This document shows positions 1-7,647 of a stretch of DNA of 64,000 bases, in pieces. The stretch is taken from contig JAJYUB010000008.1 in assembly GCA_021792795.1 (NCBI GenBank), positions 1-64,000 of the forward strand. Direction: 5' to 3'. The DNA is from Acidobacteriota bacterium (lineage in GTDB: Bacteria > Acidobacteriota > Terriglobia > Terriglobales > Acidobacteriaceae). The translations under genes were made by a program, and so were the position numbers. Below the pieces are notes generated by a model. That model was not told the origin of the DNA. It worked only from the letters and a program-made list of their open reading frames with translations, and made no database searches. Positions within the stretch are counted from its first letter, which is position 1. Every line of letters begins with the position of its first letter.

Positions 1-1
1 A

Positions 2-139
2 CAGATCAAGGAACAGCGCGGGTTTCGCCGCTTCAGCTTGCGTGGCAAAGAGAATGTCAGCCGCGAGTGGAAGCTGGCGTGCGCGGTCAGCAACCTGCTG
101 AAGCTGTTCCGGGCCGGCGGGGTTTTGAGAATGGCATAA
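2..139 (+). CDS. Transposase, C-terminal end only (IS1182-like), cut by window edge
   Basis: Reading from base 2, an open frame runs 45 codons to a TAA at 137-139. The visible residues include RGFRRFSLRG and a following REWKLACAVSNLLKLFR stretch. This pattern is typical of the C-terminus of IS1182-type DDE transposases, where a short Arg-rich motif precedes a helix ending in NLLKLFR. The catalytic core would lie left of the window, so activity cannot be judged. The terminal inverted repeat was not identified in the 258 bases that follow. The family call rests on these few residues only. Confidence 0.7.
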   Translation, partial: QIKEQRGFRRFSLRGKENVSREWKLACAVSNLLKLFRAGGVLRMA

Positions 140-300
140 AACGGCGGGAAAAGTGGCCCGTTGTACCCAAAACGGCACAGAAAGCCTGCTATAACCCACC
201 AACGGGATTACTGCCTGCGCGCCCATGTTCGAACACCAGCTTTGCGAATCGCTGCATCGGCCTTGGCAAAACGCTATGCCCGACACACACCTAGCGGCAA

Positions 301-390
301 TACCGGACGAGCGGACTCTTCACCGCCGCGGAACGTGCGGCGCTGGACTACGTGACTGAACTCACTAGAGATAAGAAGGTCAACCCGGAG
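301..390 (+). pseudogene. Remnant of an AhpD-like / carboxymuconolactone decarboxylase family gene
   Basis: In the frame that starts at 301 the sequence reads YRTSGLFTAAERAALDYV followed by TELTRDKKVNPEV. This resembles the segment of AhpD-like carboxymuconolactone decarboxylase proteins where a loop leads into the helix ERAAL.Y..ELT.D..V. The frame is closed upstream by a TAG at 292-294. Downstream it runs on into unrelated low-similarity residues, so neither end of the gene nor the catalytic CxxC region is present. It sits directly after a transposase end, which suggests the gene was cut by an insertion and decayed. The family assignment is from pattern recognition of about 30 residues. Confidence 0.45.
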
Positions 391-397
391 GTTCCCA

Positions 398-523
398 ATG
401 CCAAAACGAAAATTGGAAAAGGTCAAGCAAGTGAAGGAACAGGCGCGGCTCAAAATTGGCCGTCCGCCACGGCCTCAGGTCATCCCGAACAAGAAGAAGG
501 ACCGAAAAATTGAAGTGGAGTAA
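398..523 (+). CDS. Small basic protein of unknown function (41 aa)
   Basis: A 41-residue ORF starts MPKRKLEKVKQVKEQARLKI and is rich in Lys and Arg, with a central GRPPRPQVIPNKKK segment. It is preceded by CCGGAGG, with 7 bases between the GGAGG and the ATG, a good ribosome binding site. It is followed 11 bases after the stop by a short GC stem with six T residues, a plausible terminator. These two signals argue that it is translated even though it is too short for most gene finders. The charge suggests nucleic-acid or ribosome binding, but that is inference and I do not recognise a family. It overlaps the downstream end of the AhpD-like remnant in another frame. Confidence 0.5.
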   Translation: MPKRKLEKVKQVKEQARLKIGRPPRPQVIPNKKKDRKIEVE

Positions 524-533
524 AGTGCAAAAG

Positions 534-554
534 CCCTCTATATCGAGGTTTTTT
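534..554 (+). terminator. Short rho-independent terminator after the 41-aa ORF
   Basis: CCTC (535-538) pairs with GAGG (545-548) across a TATATC-containing loop that can pair further, and six T residues follow at 549-554. The stem is short, so this is a moderate call. The A-rich stretch beyond it could also serve the converging ssb gene. Confidence 0.45.
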
Positions 555-589
555 GCAAAAAAGCACAACAGGATCCTACACGTTATCTG

Positions 590-1054
590 TCAGAAAGGAA
601 TGTCGTCGTCGGTGATTTCAGTGGATTGGGAGAAGTCTTCCGCCGGGCCACGCTGATCGAAGGATGCGGTGTTGGACTTGCTGTAGCCGCCGCTGCTGCC
701 GCTCTCGCCGCTTTCGCCGCGTCCGGAGAGCAGCGACAAATCGTTGACGATGATTTCCGTCTTATATTTCTTTTGGCCAGTGGTCTTGTCGTCCCAGGAG
801 GAGGTTTGCAGGCGGCCTTCGACGTAGAGCTTGTTGCCCTTCTTCACGTAGTCGCGGACAATCTCCGCAGTGCGCTGATAGGCGACGAGGTTGTGCCATT
901 CGGTGCGGTCCTGCCAGGTGCCCGCCTTATCTTTAAAGCGCTCGCTGGTGGCGATGGAAAACGTGGCGACGACGGTGCCGCTGGCGGTTGCCTTGATTTC
1001 AGGATCTTTGCCGACGTTGCCGAGAAGAATCACTTTATTGACGCTCTTTGCCAT
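590..1054 (-). CDS. ssb: Single-stranded DNA-binding protein
   Basis: The 154-residue product is a typical bacterial SSB. The OB fold occupies roughly residues 1-110 (MAKSVNKVILLGNVGKDPEI at the start, then the WHN and LYVEGRL motifs). A Ser/Gly-rich flexible linker follows, and the acidic tail ends in DDDIPF, the peptide that docks replication and repair proteins. SSB acts as a tetramer coating single-stranded DNA during replication, recombination and repair. Length and tail match the family. It is separated from the next minus-strand gene by about 90 bases, which hold an extended -10-like TGCTATGCT on the minus strand, so it may have its own promoter. Confidence 0.97.
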   Translation of the reverse strand: MAKSVNKVILLGNVGKDPEIKATASGTVVATFSIATSERFKDKAGTWQDRTEWHNLVAYQRTAEIVRDYVKKGNKLYVEGRLQTSSWDDKTTGQKKYKTEIIVNDLSLLSGRGESGESGSSGGYSKSNTASFDQRGPAEDFSQSTEITDDDIPF

Positions 1055-1143
1055 TGACTTGGTTCTCCATCAAAAGGGTTTCCGCATGAGCATAGCAGAC
1101 TGGCGCGGGAAGTGCATCTCGCGCTTCCAACGAGGAGAGCGTC

Positions 1144-1533
1144 TCAGGTATTTGCAGGATTGCTGGACGCAGCTTTTGTTTTGAAAAACGCAAGGAGAAA
1201 CAACACGGCAAAAAAAAGATCAATGGCTCCGTCGGCAAGGAGTTCCTGTGGTACCCCGCCCTGTGCGCCAATCGCGAATGCGGCGGCGGCGAAGCTGCAT
1301 TTTTCAAAAATGGCCGGAATCATTATGGGTCGCAAGCGCGCTGGGTTCGCGCCGATGACGAAAAATGCAAGTTGCCAGGCGAAGGCTACGCCGATAAAGC
1401 CGTAGTAAAACTCTGGATGGGTAATAGTAGGGGGATGAATGCGTCCGATGGCATTGGACATGAAGTACAAAGGCGGGAGTATAAGGGCACCCCACAATCC
1501 TGCAATCCAAAAAACAATTTTAGCAAATTTCAT
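1144..1533 (-). CDS. Small membrane protein of unknown function (129 aa)
   Basis: The product begins MKFAKIVFWIAGLWGALILP and has about four hydrophobic segments, so it is a polytopic inner-membrane protein. The ATG at 1531-1533 is preceded by GGAGGG with good spacing and overlaps the TGA of the gene upstream (ATGA), which shows translational coupling. The frame stays open far upstream, but those residues are Arg/Pro/His-rich shadow sequence and are not part of the protein. I do not recognise a named family. Its place at the end of a heme O synthase/ABC exporter/DUF420 gene run suggests a role linked to respiratory-chain assembly, which is inference from context. Confidence 0.75.
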   Translation of the reverse strand: MKFAKIVFWIAGLWGALILPPLYFMSNAIGRIHPPTITHPEFYYGFIGVAFAWQLAFFVIGANPARLRPIMIPAIFEKCSFAAAAFAIGAQGGVPQELLADGAIDLFFAVLFLLAFFKTKAASSNPANT

Positions 1534-1850
1534 TGCGTCCCTCCACTTGCAATATGGTGTCTCTGGCGGCGATTGCGCAGCCATTTGGCGCCGCCGAGCA
1601 GCAGCAGCAGCAAACCGAAGGGCAGTCCCATCAATGCGAACATCAGGGACAACCATCCTGCGTTGGAGCGGGCGCCGTAGATGCCGATTCCGCCGAAGAC
1701 TTTCTCGGTGAGCAGCAGTGAGAGCAGACTGGCCAGCGCAATCCAAAAACCTGCCCTGAGCAGGGCGCGTGTGCCGTCGTCGTGCCTGGGGGCATTGTCG
1801 CCCGGCAGCCGGGAGGGCATTTTCAGCGGCGCTGGATCGATGGCATGCAT
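1530..1850 (-). CDS. Small membrane protein of unknown function (106 aa)
   Basis: The chosen start is ATG at 1848-1850 (MHAIDPAPLKMPSRLPGDN). A later Met (MPSRLPG) is also possible because neither has a strong ribosome binding site. The protein has a charged N-terminus, then two hydrophobic segments (AGFWIALASLLSLLL and a Gly/Leu-rich LMGLPFGLLLLLLGG), and a short basic tail. It is coupled to the next gene by an ATGA overlap and lies 17 bases after the DUF420 gene. No family is recognised. By context it belongs to the same transcription unit as the cytochrome oxidase assembly genes. Confidence 0.65.
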   Translation of the reverse strand: MHAIDPAPLKMPSRLPGDNAPRHDDGTRALLRAGFWIALASLLSLLLTEKVFGGIGIYGARSNAGWLSLMFALMGLPFGLLLLLLGGAKWLRNRRQRHHIASGGTQ

Positions 1851-1867
1851 AGGCGTTTCGAGGGCGT

Positions 1868-2416
1868 TCAACGCCAGGCTGCGAGCATCGCGTAGACAAC
1901 GACTCCCGTGACCGAGACATACAACCAAATGGGAAAAGTGTAGCGCGCGATGCGTTTGTGCTGGGCAAATCGTCCGCTCAGCGAGAAGAAGAAGGCGATC
2001 AAAATGAGCGGTAGGACGACGACCGACAAAAAGATGTGGCTGATCAGGATGGCCAGGTAGACGGTGCGGACGGTGCCGTGGCCGGGAAAGATCATGTCCC
2101 CATGGAGCGCATGGTTGGCGACGTAGCTGACGAGAAACAGGGCGGAGAAGGCGAAGGCGGTCATCATCGAGGTGCGATGGCGGGCGATTTGACGATGACG
2201 GATAAAGTAGAAGCCGACGAGCAGAGCGATGGCGCTGAGGCTGTTCAGCACGGCGTTGAGGGCAGGCAGGAACATCAGGCTCTGGGCATATTGCGGTGGC
2301 GCGCGATGCACATAGATCAGCCAGAGCAGCAGGCTGACGGCGGCTGCGCTGAGCAGGACAATTCCAGCAATGGGAACGCGCGTGCTGACGGGCGAATTGG
2401 GGGTTGTTGTCTGCAT
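1868..2416 (-). CDS. DUF420 family membrane protein (CtaM/YozB-like)
   Basis: The 182-residue protein has about five membrane segments with His-rich loops (RHRQIARHRTSMM, HALHGD, and a late HKRIARYTFPIWLYVSVTG). This matches the DUF420 family, whose Bacillus member YozB/CtaM is needed for haem-copper oxidase activity. The histidines could bind haem or metal, although that is not proven for this protein. In many acidobacterial genomes DUF420 sits beside heme O synthase and an ABC-2 exporter, and the order here is the same. The two small membrane proteins that follow are close enough to be co-transcribed. The start ATG at 2416 is the first in frame with the membrane segments. Confidence 0.85.
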   Translation of the reverse strand: MQTTTPNSPVSTRVPIAGIVLLSAAAVSLLLWLIYVHRAPPQYAQSLMFLPALNAVLNSLSAIALLVGFYFIRHRQIARHRTSMMTAFAFSALFLVSYVANHALHGDMIFPGHGTVRTVYLAILISHIFLSVVVLPLILIAFFFSLSGRFAQHKRIARYTFPIWLYVSVTGVVVYAMLAAWR

Positions 2417-2474
2417 TCAATTCCTGCTGGAGAGCATTTTACGATTTCTATACTTTCGACTGATCGTGCATGAT

Positions 2475-2506
2475 CCCATGTCTCAGAAGCGAGACATGGG
2501 GCACCC
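2475..2506. repeat. Intergenic stem-loop repeat, GGGGCACC family, copy 1a
   Basis: CCCATGTCTC (2475-2484) and GAGACATGGG (2491-2500) form a perfect 10-bp stem around the loop AGAAGC, followed by GCACCC. The same stem, loop and 3' tag recur at 29457, 37049 and, degraded, at 45097. It lies between the DUF420 gene and the ABC permease gene. Confidence 0.75.
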
Positions 2507-2534
2507 AGCACCCAGATTCGACGAATTTTTCAAT

Positions 2535-2570
2535 CCCACTCAAGCCAAAAGAAGGCTTGAATGGGGCACC
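2535..2570. repeat. Intergenic stem-loop repeat, GGGGCACC family, copy 1b (variant stem)
   Basis: CCCACTCAAGCC (2535-2546) pairs with GGCTTGAATGGG (2554-2565) with one mismatch around the loop AAAAGAA, followed by GCACC. The outer CCCA/TGGG pairs and the 3' tag are shared with copy 1a, but the inner stem differs. It ends 11 bases from the 3' end of the ABC permease gene. Confidence 0.7.
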
Positions 2571-2581
2571 ACCATCTTCTC

Positions 2582-3442
2582 CTACGCCGCGGGCTTGTTG
2601 GTGCGGCGGTTGACGACGGCCCACGATCCTGCGAATACTGCGGCGCAGAAGACCACGGTGATGATCAAGTTAAACTCAGGCGAAAACGTTGTGACCTCGG
2701 CAGGGAACAGGCCGTTGCGCAGGGCGTCCACGCCGTAGGTGAGCGGATTCAGCAGCATTAAAAATCGCAACCAGCCAGAGGCCCCGCTGACGGGGAAAAG
2801 CGCGCCCGATCCCATCCATAAAGGAATCAGGACCAGGTTGATGATGGCGTGGAAGGCCTGGGTGGAGTCCATGGGCCAGGCGATGATGAAGCCGAGCGCG
2901 GTGAGCGAGAACGAGGTGAACGCAATGGCCAACATGGCATACAGAATGCCGAGCGCCGTTGTGTGCACGCCGGCAAGCGGACAGAAGACGAGGAAAACCC
3001 AACCTTGAATGGCGGCCAGTGTGGCTCCGCCGAGAACCTTGCCGAGGACGATGGCGGACCGGCTGATGGGCGAAGCCAGCACGGAGAGCAGAAAGCCTTC
3101 GTTACGGTCCTGGATCAACGACATCATGCTGAAGATGGCGGTGAAGAGAACGATCATGATGATGGCGCCGGGAAAAAAGTAGCTCAAATAATGCGAGGAA
3201 CCGGCTGAGACGGCGGAGCCTGCGCCGTGACTTTGAAACGTTTTCGAAAATCCGGAGCCGAGGACCAGCCAGAACAGTAGGGGGGAGGCGATGACGCCGA
3301 CGACGCGCGCTTTCTGGCGATAGAAACGGACGAGTTCGCGACGCCAGAGGGAGTAGGCGGGAATCCACAGACTGGAAGAGAGCGAAGTCTTCGGTCGAGC
3401 GAGGCCGATTGAAGCGGGGTTCGGTGCGGTCGCGGTTGCCAT
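2582..3442 (-). CDS. ABC-2 type transporter permease
   Basis: The 286-residue protein has six hydrophobic segments and an N-terminal basic stretch (WRRELVRFYRQKARVVG) just before the first one, as in ABC-2 permeases of the ABC/DrrB type. It would pair with the ATPase encoded immediately upstream, whose stop TAA shares one base with this ATG (TAATG), so the two are translationally coupled. The substrate is not visible. Because the pair lies between heme O synthase and DUF420, a role in cytochrome oxidase biogenesis is likely, as suggested for similar clusters, but this is inference from gene order. The C-terminus is a short basic tail (VNRRTNKPAA). Confidence 0.88.
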   Translation of the reverse strand: MATATAPNPASIGLARPKTSLSSSLWIPAYSLWRRELVRFYRQKARVVGVIASPLLFWLVLGSGFSKTFQSHGAGSAVSAGSSHYLSYFFPGAIIMIVLFTAIFSMMSLIQDRNEGFLLSVLASPISRSAIVLGKVLGGATLAAIQGWVFLVFCPLAGVHTTALGILYAMLAIAFTSFSLTALGFIIAWPMDSTQAFHAIINLVLIPLWMGSGALFPVSGASGWLRFLMLLNPLTYGVDALRNGLFPAEVTTFSPEFNLIITVVFCAAVFAGSWAVVNRRTNKPAA

Positions 3443-4464
3443 TATTGCTTCTCCTCGCCCTGGTCGAGCCAGAAGCGGTGGCCGGTGTGTTGGATGAAGA
3501 CATCTTCCAGGCTGGGTTTCGAAACGGAGACGGAAACGATTTCGCCGGGGAAGGCCTCGACCACTTCGGTAAGGAAGCGGTGACCGTGCTCACGTTCGAT
3601 GCGCACGGCATTGTCGACGACGACAGGAACGACGCCGAAGCGTTCGGCAATGCGAGCGGCCAGGGCGGTTGCTGCTTCCGCGGAGGCAGTTTCAAACTGG
3701 ACGATGTCGCCGCCAATCTCGGCTTTCAGTTCCGCTGGACTACCGAGCGCGACCAGTTTGCCTTCGCTGAGGATGGCGAGACGATCGCAATGCTCGGCTT
3801 CTTCCATCAGGTGGGTGGTCACCAGCACGGTGACGCCCTGCTCATCGCGCAGGATTCGCAGATAGTTCCAAAGATCGATGCGGGCGCCGGGATCGAGTCC
3901 CGTGGTGGGCTCGTCGAGCAGCAAGACGGAGGGAGAATGTATCAGGCCCTTGGCGAGCTCGACGCGACGCTTCTGGCCGCCGGAAAGAGTTTCGACCAGG
4001 TCATTCCTGCGGTCGGTCAGGCCGACGCGGTCGAGCACTTCTTTCGAGCGCGACTTGAGGTGAGCGCCGCTTAGTCCGTAAAGGTGACCTTGGTGCATCA
4101 GGTTCTCGCCGACCGTGAGTTTGACATCGAGACTGGTGGCTTGAAAGACAATGCCGGTTTGCAAGCGCACGCGATTCGGTTCGGTAGAGACATCAAAGCC
4201 AGCCAGGCGCGCGTGACCGCCGGTGGGAACCATCAGCGTGGAAAGAATCCGGAACAACGTGGTTTTGCCGCTGCCGTTAGGGCCGAGCAGGCCAAAGATT
4301 TCCGCTGGTCGAACATAGAATGTGAGGCCGTCGAGGGCAAGCCGCGAACCGTAGTCGTGGGAAAGATGATCCAGCTCAATCGGCGCATGCGGGGCGAACG
4401 AACCGGGCGATGTGCTCTTCGGCTTCGCCTGTTGCGAGCGGTCGATCTGTTGCGTGGTTGCCAT
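3442..4464 (-). CDS. ABC transporter ATP-binding protein
   Basis: The 340-residue ATPase carries Walker A GPNGSGKTT, the signature LSGGQKRR, Walker B VLLLDEPTTGLD and the switch-histidine region (TTHLMEEAEHCD). After the nucleotide-binding domain comes a C-terminal extension of about 80 residues typical of DrrA-type drug or lipid exporters. The start chosen is ATG at 4462-4464 (MATTQQIDRSQQ), which has GGAGGAA 8 bases upstream. The longer open frame to 4875 is shadow sequence overlapping heme O synthase. It ends one base into the permease start, so ATPase and permease form one exporter of unknown substrate, probably tied to cytochrome oxidase assembly. Confidence 0.93.
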   Translation of the reverse strand: MATTQQIDRSQQAKPKSTSPGSFAPHAPIELDHLSHDYGSRLALDGLTFYVRPAEIFGLLGPNGSGKTTLFRILSTLMVPTGGHARLAGFDVSTEPNRVRLQTGIVFQATSLDVKLTVGENLMHQGHLYGLSGAHLKSRSKEVLDRVGLTDRRNDLVETLSGGQKRRVELAKGLIHSPSVLLLDEPTTGLDPGARIDLWNYLRILRDEQGVTVLVTTHLMEEAEHCDRLAILSEGKLVALGSPAELKAEIGGDIVQFETASAEAATALAARIAERFGVVPVVVDNAVRIEREHGHRFLTEVVEAFPGEIVSVSVSKPSLEDVFIQHTGHRFWLDQGEEKQ

Positions 4465-4469
4465 GGGTG

Positions 4470-5513
4470 TCAATTCCTCCTGGTGGCGTTCAGCATCAGC
4501 ACTGCCAGCAGCAGCGGCAAATAGGTCACACTGACCTTCAGCAGGGCACGCGCATAGAGGCGGGACTGGTTTGCGGAAGATTTTGTAATCCGCGTAAAGC
4601 GGATGGTGTAGGCCAGATACAGCAGTCCGAGTAACAAGGCGCTGACCCAATAGATTTTTCCCGCCATGTGCAGGTAATAGGGCGCTAGACTGACAGGAAT
4701 CATCAGGATGGCGTAGACCAGGGCCTCGGCGGCGGTCGACCAGCCATCGGGCTGCACTACCGGCAGCATGCGGATGCCGGCGCGGGCGTAATCCTCGCGG
4801 TAGAGCCAGGCGATCGACATGAAGTGCGGGAACTGCCAGACAAAAAGGATGGCAAACAGGGCGACGGCGGGCCATTCAATGGTGCCGCGGGCGGCTGTCC
4901 AACCGATCAGCGGGGGCATGGCGCCGGGAAACGCGCCGACAAACGTGGCCATGGAAGTGAAGCGCTTGAGCGGGGTGTAAATGCCGACATAGGTGACGGC
5001 GGTGAGCAGGGTCAGCGTGCCAGTGATGAGATTGGTGCGCGCGACCAGCCAGAGCGAACCGGCGACGATGGCGAGCATCCCGATAAAGATGCCGTAGCCA
5101 AGGCTGAGCCTGCCGGTTGCGAGAGGACGCTTCGCGGTTCGAATCATCAGGGCGTCAGTGCGCCGTTCTTCGGCCTGGTTCAAGGCGCTGGCGCCACAGG
5201 ATACGAGTGCCACTCCAATCAGAGTGTCGAGCAGCGTGGGGTTGAAGGAGTTGATGCCGGATCGGGTCGCGCCCAGGTAGTAGCCGGCCCAGGCAGTCAT
5301 CATCACTAGCGTGGTGACGCGCAGCTTAAAGGTGGCGATGGTGTCGGCAGCGAAGGTCTTCCAGGTATGCGTCGTCCGATGCGGCTGGGTCAGGACGGCG
5401 GCAGCGTCGAACACGGTAACTGTTCCCGATTCGGTTTCGACTGCATGGATTGCACTGGCTGGAGATCCACTGGAGGCGAAGCTGGATGGCGCGGGCGTCA
5501 GAGAAGTCCTCAT
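4470..5513 (-). CDS. ctaB: Heme O synthase (protoheme IX farnesyltransferase)
   Basis: This 347-residue UbiA-superfamily enzyme transfers a farnesyl group to haem b to make haem O for terminal oxidases. The first prenyl-diphosphate motif reads NQAEERRTDALM.RTAKRPL, an N-x3-E-x3-D form of the usual Asp-rich motif. The entry segment is FKLRVTTLVMMTAWAGYYLG, and eight to nine membrane helices follow. The N-terminus has about 55 extra hydrophilic residues compared with many homologues, so a later start is possible. The ATG at 5513 has only a weak AGGG upstream. It lies 5 bases before the ABC ATPase gene, which makes it the likely first gene of the oxidase-assembly unit running leftward to 1144. 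Confidence 0.92.
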   Translation of the reverse strand: MRTSLTPAPSSFASSGSPASAIHAVETESGTVTVFDAAAVLTQPHRTTHTWKTFAADTIATFKLRVTTLVMMTAWAGYYLGATRSGINSFNPTLLDTLIGVALVSCGASALNQAEERRTDALMIRTAKRPLATGRLSLGYGIFIGMLAIVAGSLWLVARTNLITGTLTLLTAVTYVGIYTPLKRFTSMATFVGAFPGAMPPLIGWTAARGTIEWPAVALFAILFVWQFPHFMSIAWLYREDYARAGIRMLPVVQPDGWSTAAEALVYAILMIPVSLAPYYLHMAGKIYWVSALLLGLLYLAYTIRFTRITKSSANQSRLYARALLKVSVTYLPLLLAVLMLNATRRN

Positions 5514-5928
5514 AATCCCTCACTGCAGGAGACGCAGACGCGAGGGGAGCCGATTAGGCACACAATCCTCCGCCGTGAGGGTGTAGAGAGGCGTTTCCAT
5601 TGTAATGATTTTGGGAAGAAGCAAAATCTGGGCACGCTTCAGGATAACAAAAGAACCCCAACCGGCCACATTCGAGTCTCCGGCACGCCAGTCCGGCGAG
5701 TGGGGTGACATACGCAAGGCCCTTGTAGGGCTTGCTCGACCCTTGGCAGACCTACTTCAATGCTTTGGTTGAGTTCTGCGGGAATTGAAGTAACCTTGTG
5801 GCTGCCCTTTAGTAACCCATCGATGGATCACTTTAGTTCCATGGAAACTCCTTACTGCGCTACGATTAGGGCGTTTACAACGTGACCTCATCGCGCATTT
5901 TTTTGAGGGAACTCTTGGAGAGCTAGAT
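5514..5928. other. Intergenic region between divergent ctaB and the lipoprotein gene
   Basis: These 415 bases separate two divergent genes and should hold both promoters. I found no convincing coding region. A 65-codon open frame on the minus strand (5520-5717) overlaps the expected ctaB leader, has no ribosome binding site and looks accidental. The last part (5876-5928) is AT-richer with a T7 run and ends in GGAGAG before the lipoprotein ATG. Confidence 0.6.
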
Positions 5929-7371
5929 ATGCCAATCACGAAAAAATCGCAAAAGCACATGCTGAACGTTTTGGGTATGGCCTGGCTATGTACCCTGCTG
6001 GGGTGTAGCTCGTCTTCCTCCAGTCCCACCGCCTCCACGATGGCCGCAGCGGCGCCCATGGTTGTTACGGTCAGCGATGCTCCTCTCGGCAATATTCTGT
6101 CCGCCAAGGTGACGATTTCCGCTGTCGGCGTGAGCGCGGCCAGCGGGGGCAGTACCGTCTCCCTGCTGACGCAGCCGGTGACGGTGGAACTCTCCAGTCT
6201 TGGGGCTGTCCAGGAACCGATTGAGATCACCAACCTTGCCTCCGGCACCTACAACTCCGCGACCGTGACTGTGTCGTTGGCTCAGGTCACTTACATCGAC
6301 AGCGCGGGTCAGGTGGCCTCGGCGACAGCGACCCTGAACCAGCCAACAGTTACGGTGGCACTTACGCCCGCGCTCAACGTAAGCGGCCAAGGCGAGGTCC
6401 AGTTGCAACTTGCATTCAACCTGGCTCAGTCCTTCAGCGTATCCGGCAGCACGGTCACCTTCACCCCGGCAATCAACACGGCGGGAGCGCAGGTCAGCGC
6501 GGAGAACAGCGGAGACAGGGAGATTGAGGTCAGCGGACCGGTCATCAGCGTGAGTGCATCCTCCATCACGGTGCAGTCCGGCGATTCAGGGAAGCAGTTC
6601 ACCTTCACCATCAATAGTTCGACCCAATTCCCCAATGGCGTGACGGCGGGTTCGATCCAGACGGGATCGATTGTGCAAGTCCAAGGACAGACGCAGACCG
6701 ATGGCAGTTTGCTGGCGATGATGATTACTCCCGAGTCGGCTGGAAACTCCTCCGGTCAGCAGGAAGATGGAGCCAAGGGGGTCATTGTCAGCGTGACAAA
6801 GAACAGTTCCGGGACGATCGCAGCATTCACGATGGTGCCGCGGGAGTCCTTTGGTACCGCATCGAGCAGCGCATCATTGAACGTTGCCTTGTCTTCTTCG
6901 ACAACGTATGGAGTTCCCGAGGATGCGCAGCAGGCTGGAGTGGTTTCGACCGCATTCACGGCTGCGGAAATCTTTCCAGGCCAGTCGGTGGTCGTTACCG
7001 GGGCCGCAGGCAGCTCGGGCACCTTCAATGCGCAGCAGGTGATGCTGGCGGCAGAGAGTATTCCGGGCACGCTGGCGGCGACACCGCAGGGCAGCAGCCC
7101 CAACTTCACCTTTGCGCTTACCCTGGCCACTTCCTCGTATCTGACCACGTATGAGAACCTGACGTCGCTCAATATCTCCACGAACCAGGCAACGGATTAC
7201 GGCAATGGCTTAAGCGCTTCCTCATTTGCCGCGCTGGCCGCGGGCGCCAGTGTGGAGATCCATGGCTATCTGCTCCAGGATAGCAGTGGAAACTTCGCCT
7301 TATCCGCGTCGGAGATTTCTCAGGTGGAAGCCCCGGAAACTCCCGAAGGCGGAAGTGGCGGAGGAAATTAG
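5929..7371 (+). CDS. Putative lipoprotein with DUF4382 and DUF5666-like repeats
   Basis: The 480-residue protein starts with a signal peptide ending in the lipobox LLGC (Cys about residue 26), so it should be lipid-anchored. A Ser-rich spacer follows, then a DUF4382-like domain of about 150 residues (MVVTVSDAPLGNILSAKVTI), a fold seen in secreted proteins. The rest contains repeated beta-rich segments of DUF5666 type, including SVSASSITVQSGDSGKQFTF and FAALAAGASVEIHGYLL. Such proteins are common in acidobacteria but have no known biochemical role. The C-terminus is Gly-rich (EGGSGGGN). GGAGAG 8 bases before the ATG supports the start. The gene stands alone. Confidence 0.8.
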   Translation: MPITKKSQKHMLNVLGMAWLCTLLGCSSSSSSPTASTMAAAAPMVVTVSDAPLGNILSAKVTISAVGVSAASGGSTVSLLTQPVTVELSSLGAVQEPIEITNLASGTYNSATVTVSLAQVTYIDSAGQVASATATLNQPTVTVALTPALNVSGQGEVQLQLAFNLAQSFSVSGSTVTFTPAINTAGAQVSAENSGDREIEVSGPVISVSASSITVQSGDSGKQFTFTINSSTQFPNGVTAGSIQTGSIVQVQGQTQTDGSLLAMMITPESAGNSSGQQEDGAKGVIVSVTKNSSGTIAAFTMVPRESFGTASSSASLNVALSSSTTYGVPEDAQQAGVVSTAFTAAEIFPGQSVVVTGAAGSSGTFNAQQVMLAAESIPGTLAATPQGSSPNFTFALTLATSSYLTTYENLTSLNISTNQATDYGNGLSASSFAALAAGASVEIHGYLLQDSSGNFALSASEISQVEAPETPEGGSGGGN

Positions 7372-7481
7372 GGGGGAACATCGAGCATTTTCACTGTTGG
7401 TATCGTGAACAGCTTGTCATCGTAAGGGAGCCGCAGGTCGCCGCGGCGACAAGGACCTCGTGGCTGGCCGGAAAAAACGCG

Positions 7482-7600
7482 AGATCCTTCGCTGCGCTCA
7501 GGTTGACAGTTTTGCCTTTGCATGACACTACAGCGACTGTGAAAATGCGGGCCAGCGTTTGGGACGCTCCTTGTCGTGAAGTCGTACTGAGCGAAGGTTC
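7482..7600. repeat. Intergenic inverted-repeat element, CTTCGCT/GAGCGAAG family, copy A
   Basis: GATCCTTCGCTGCGCTCAGG begins at 7484 and an inverted half, CTGAGCGAAGGTTC, lies at about 7587-7600. The left half strongly resembles the segment at 28838-28864 after lon. An 86-codon minus-strand open frame across this region (7391-7651) is best explained as repeat sequence read in frame, not a gene. Confidence 0.5.
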
Positions 7601-7647
7601 GAGCAGCGACAGAAGTGAATCATTCAGGGGGAAGCGCATGAGGGTGT

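Noticed and set aside
3442-4875. Long 477-codon frame for the ABC ATPase extending into the heme O synthase gene
   Set aside because: The family start, MATTQQIDRSQQ, lies at 4464 with a good ribosome binding site. The extra 137 residues are Arg/Pro-rich shadow of the other frame.
5520-5717. 65-codon minus-strand open frame upstream of heme O synthase
   Set aside because: It lies in the expected leader of ctaB with no ribosome binding site and low-complexity content.
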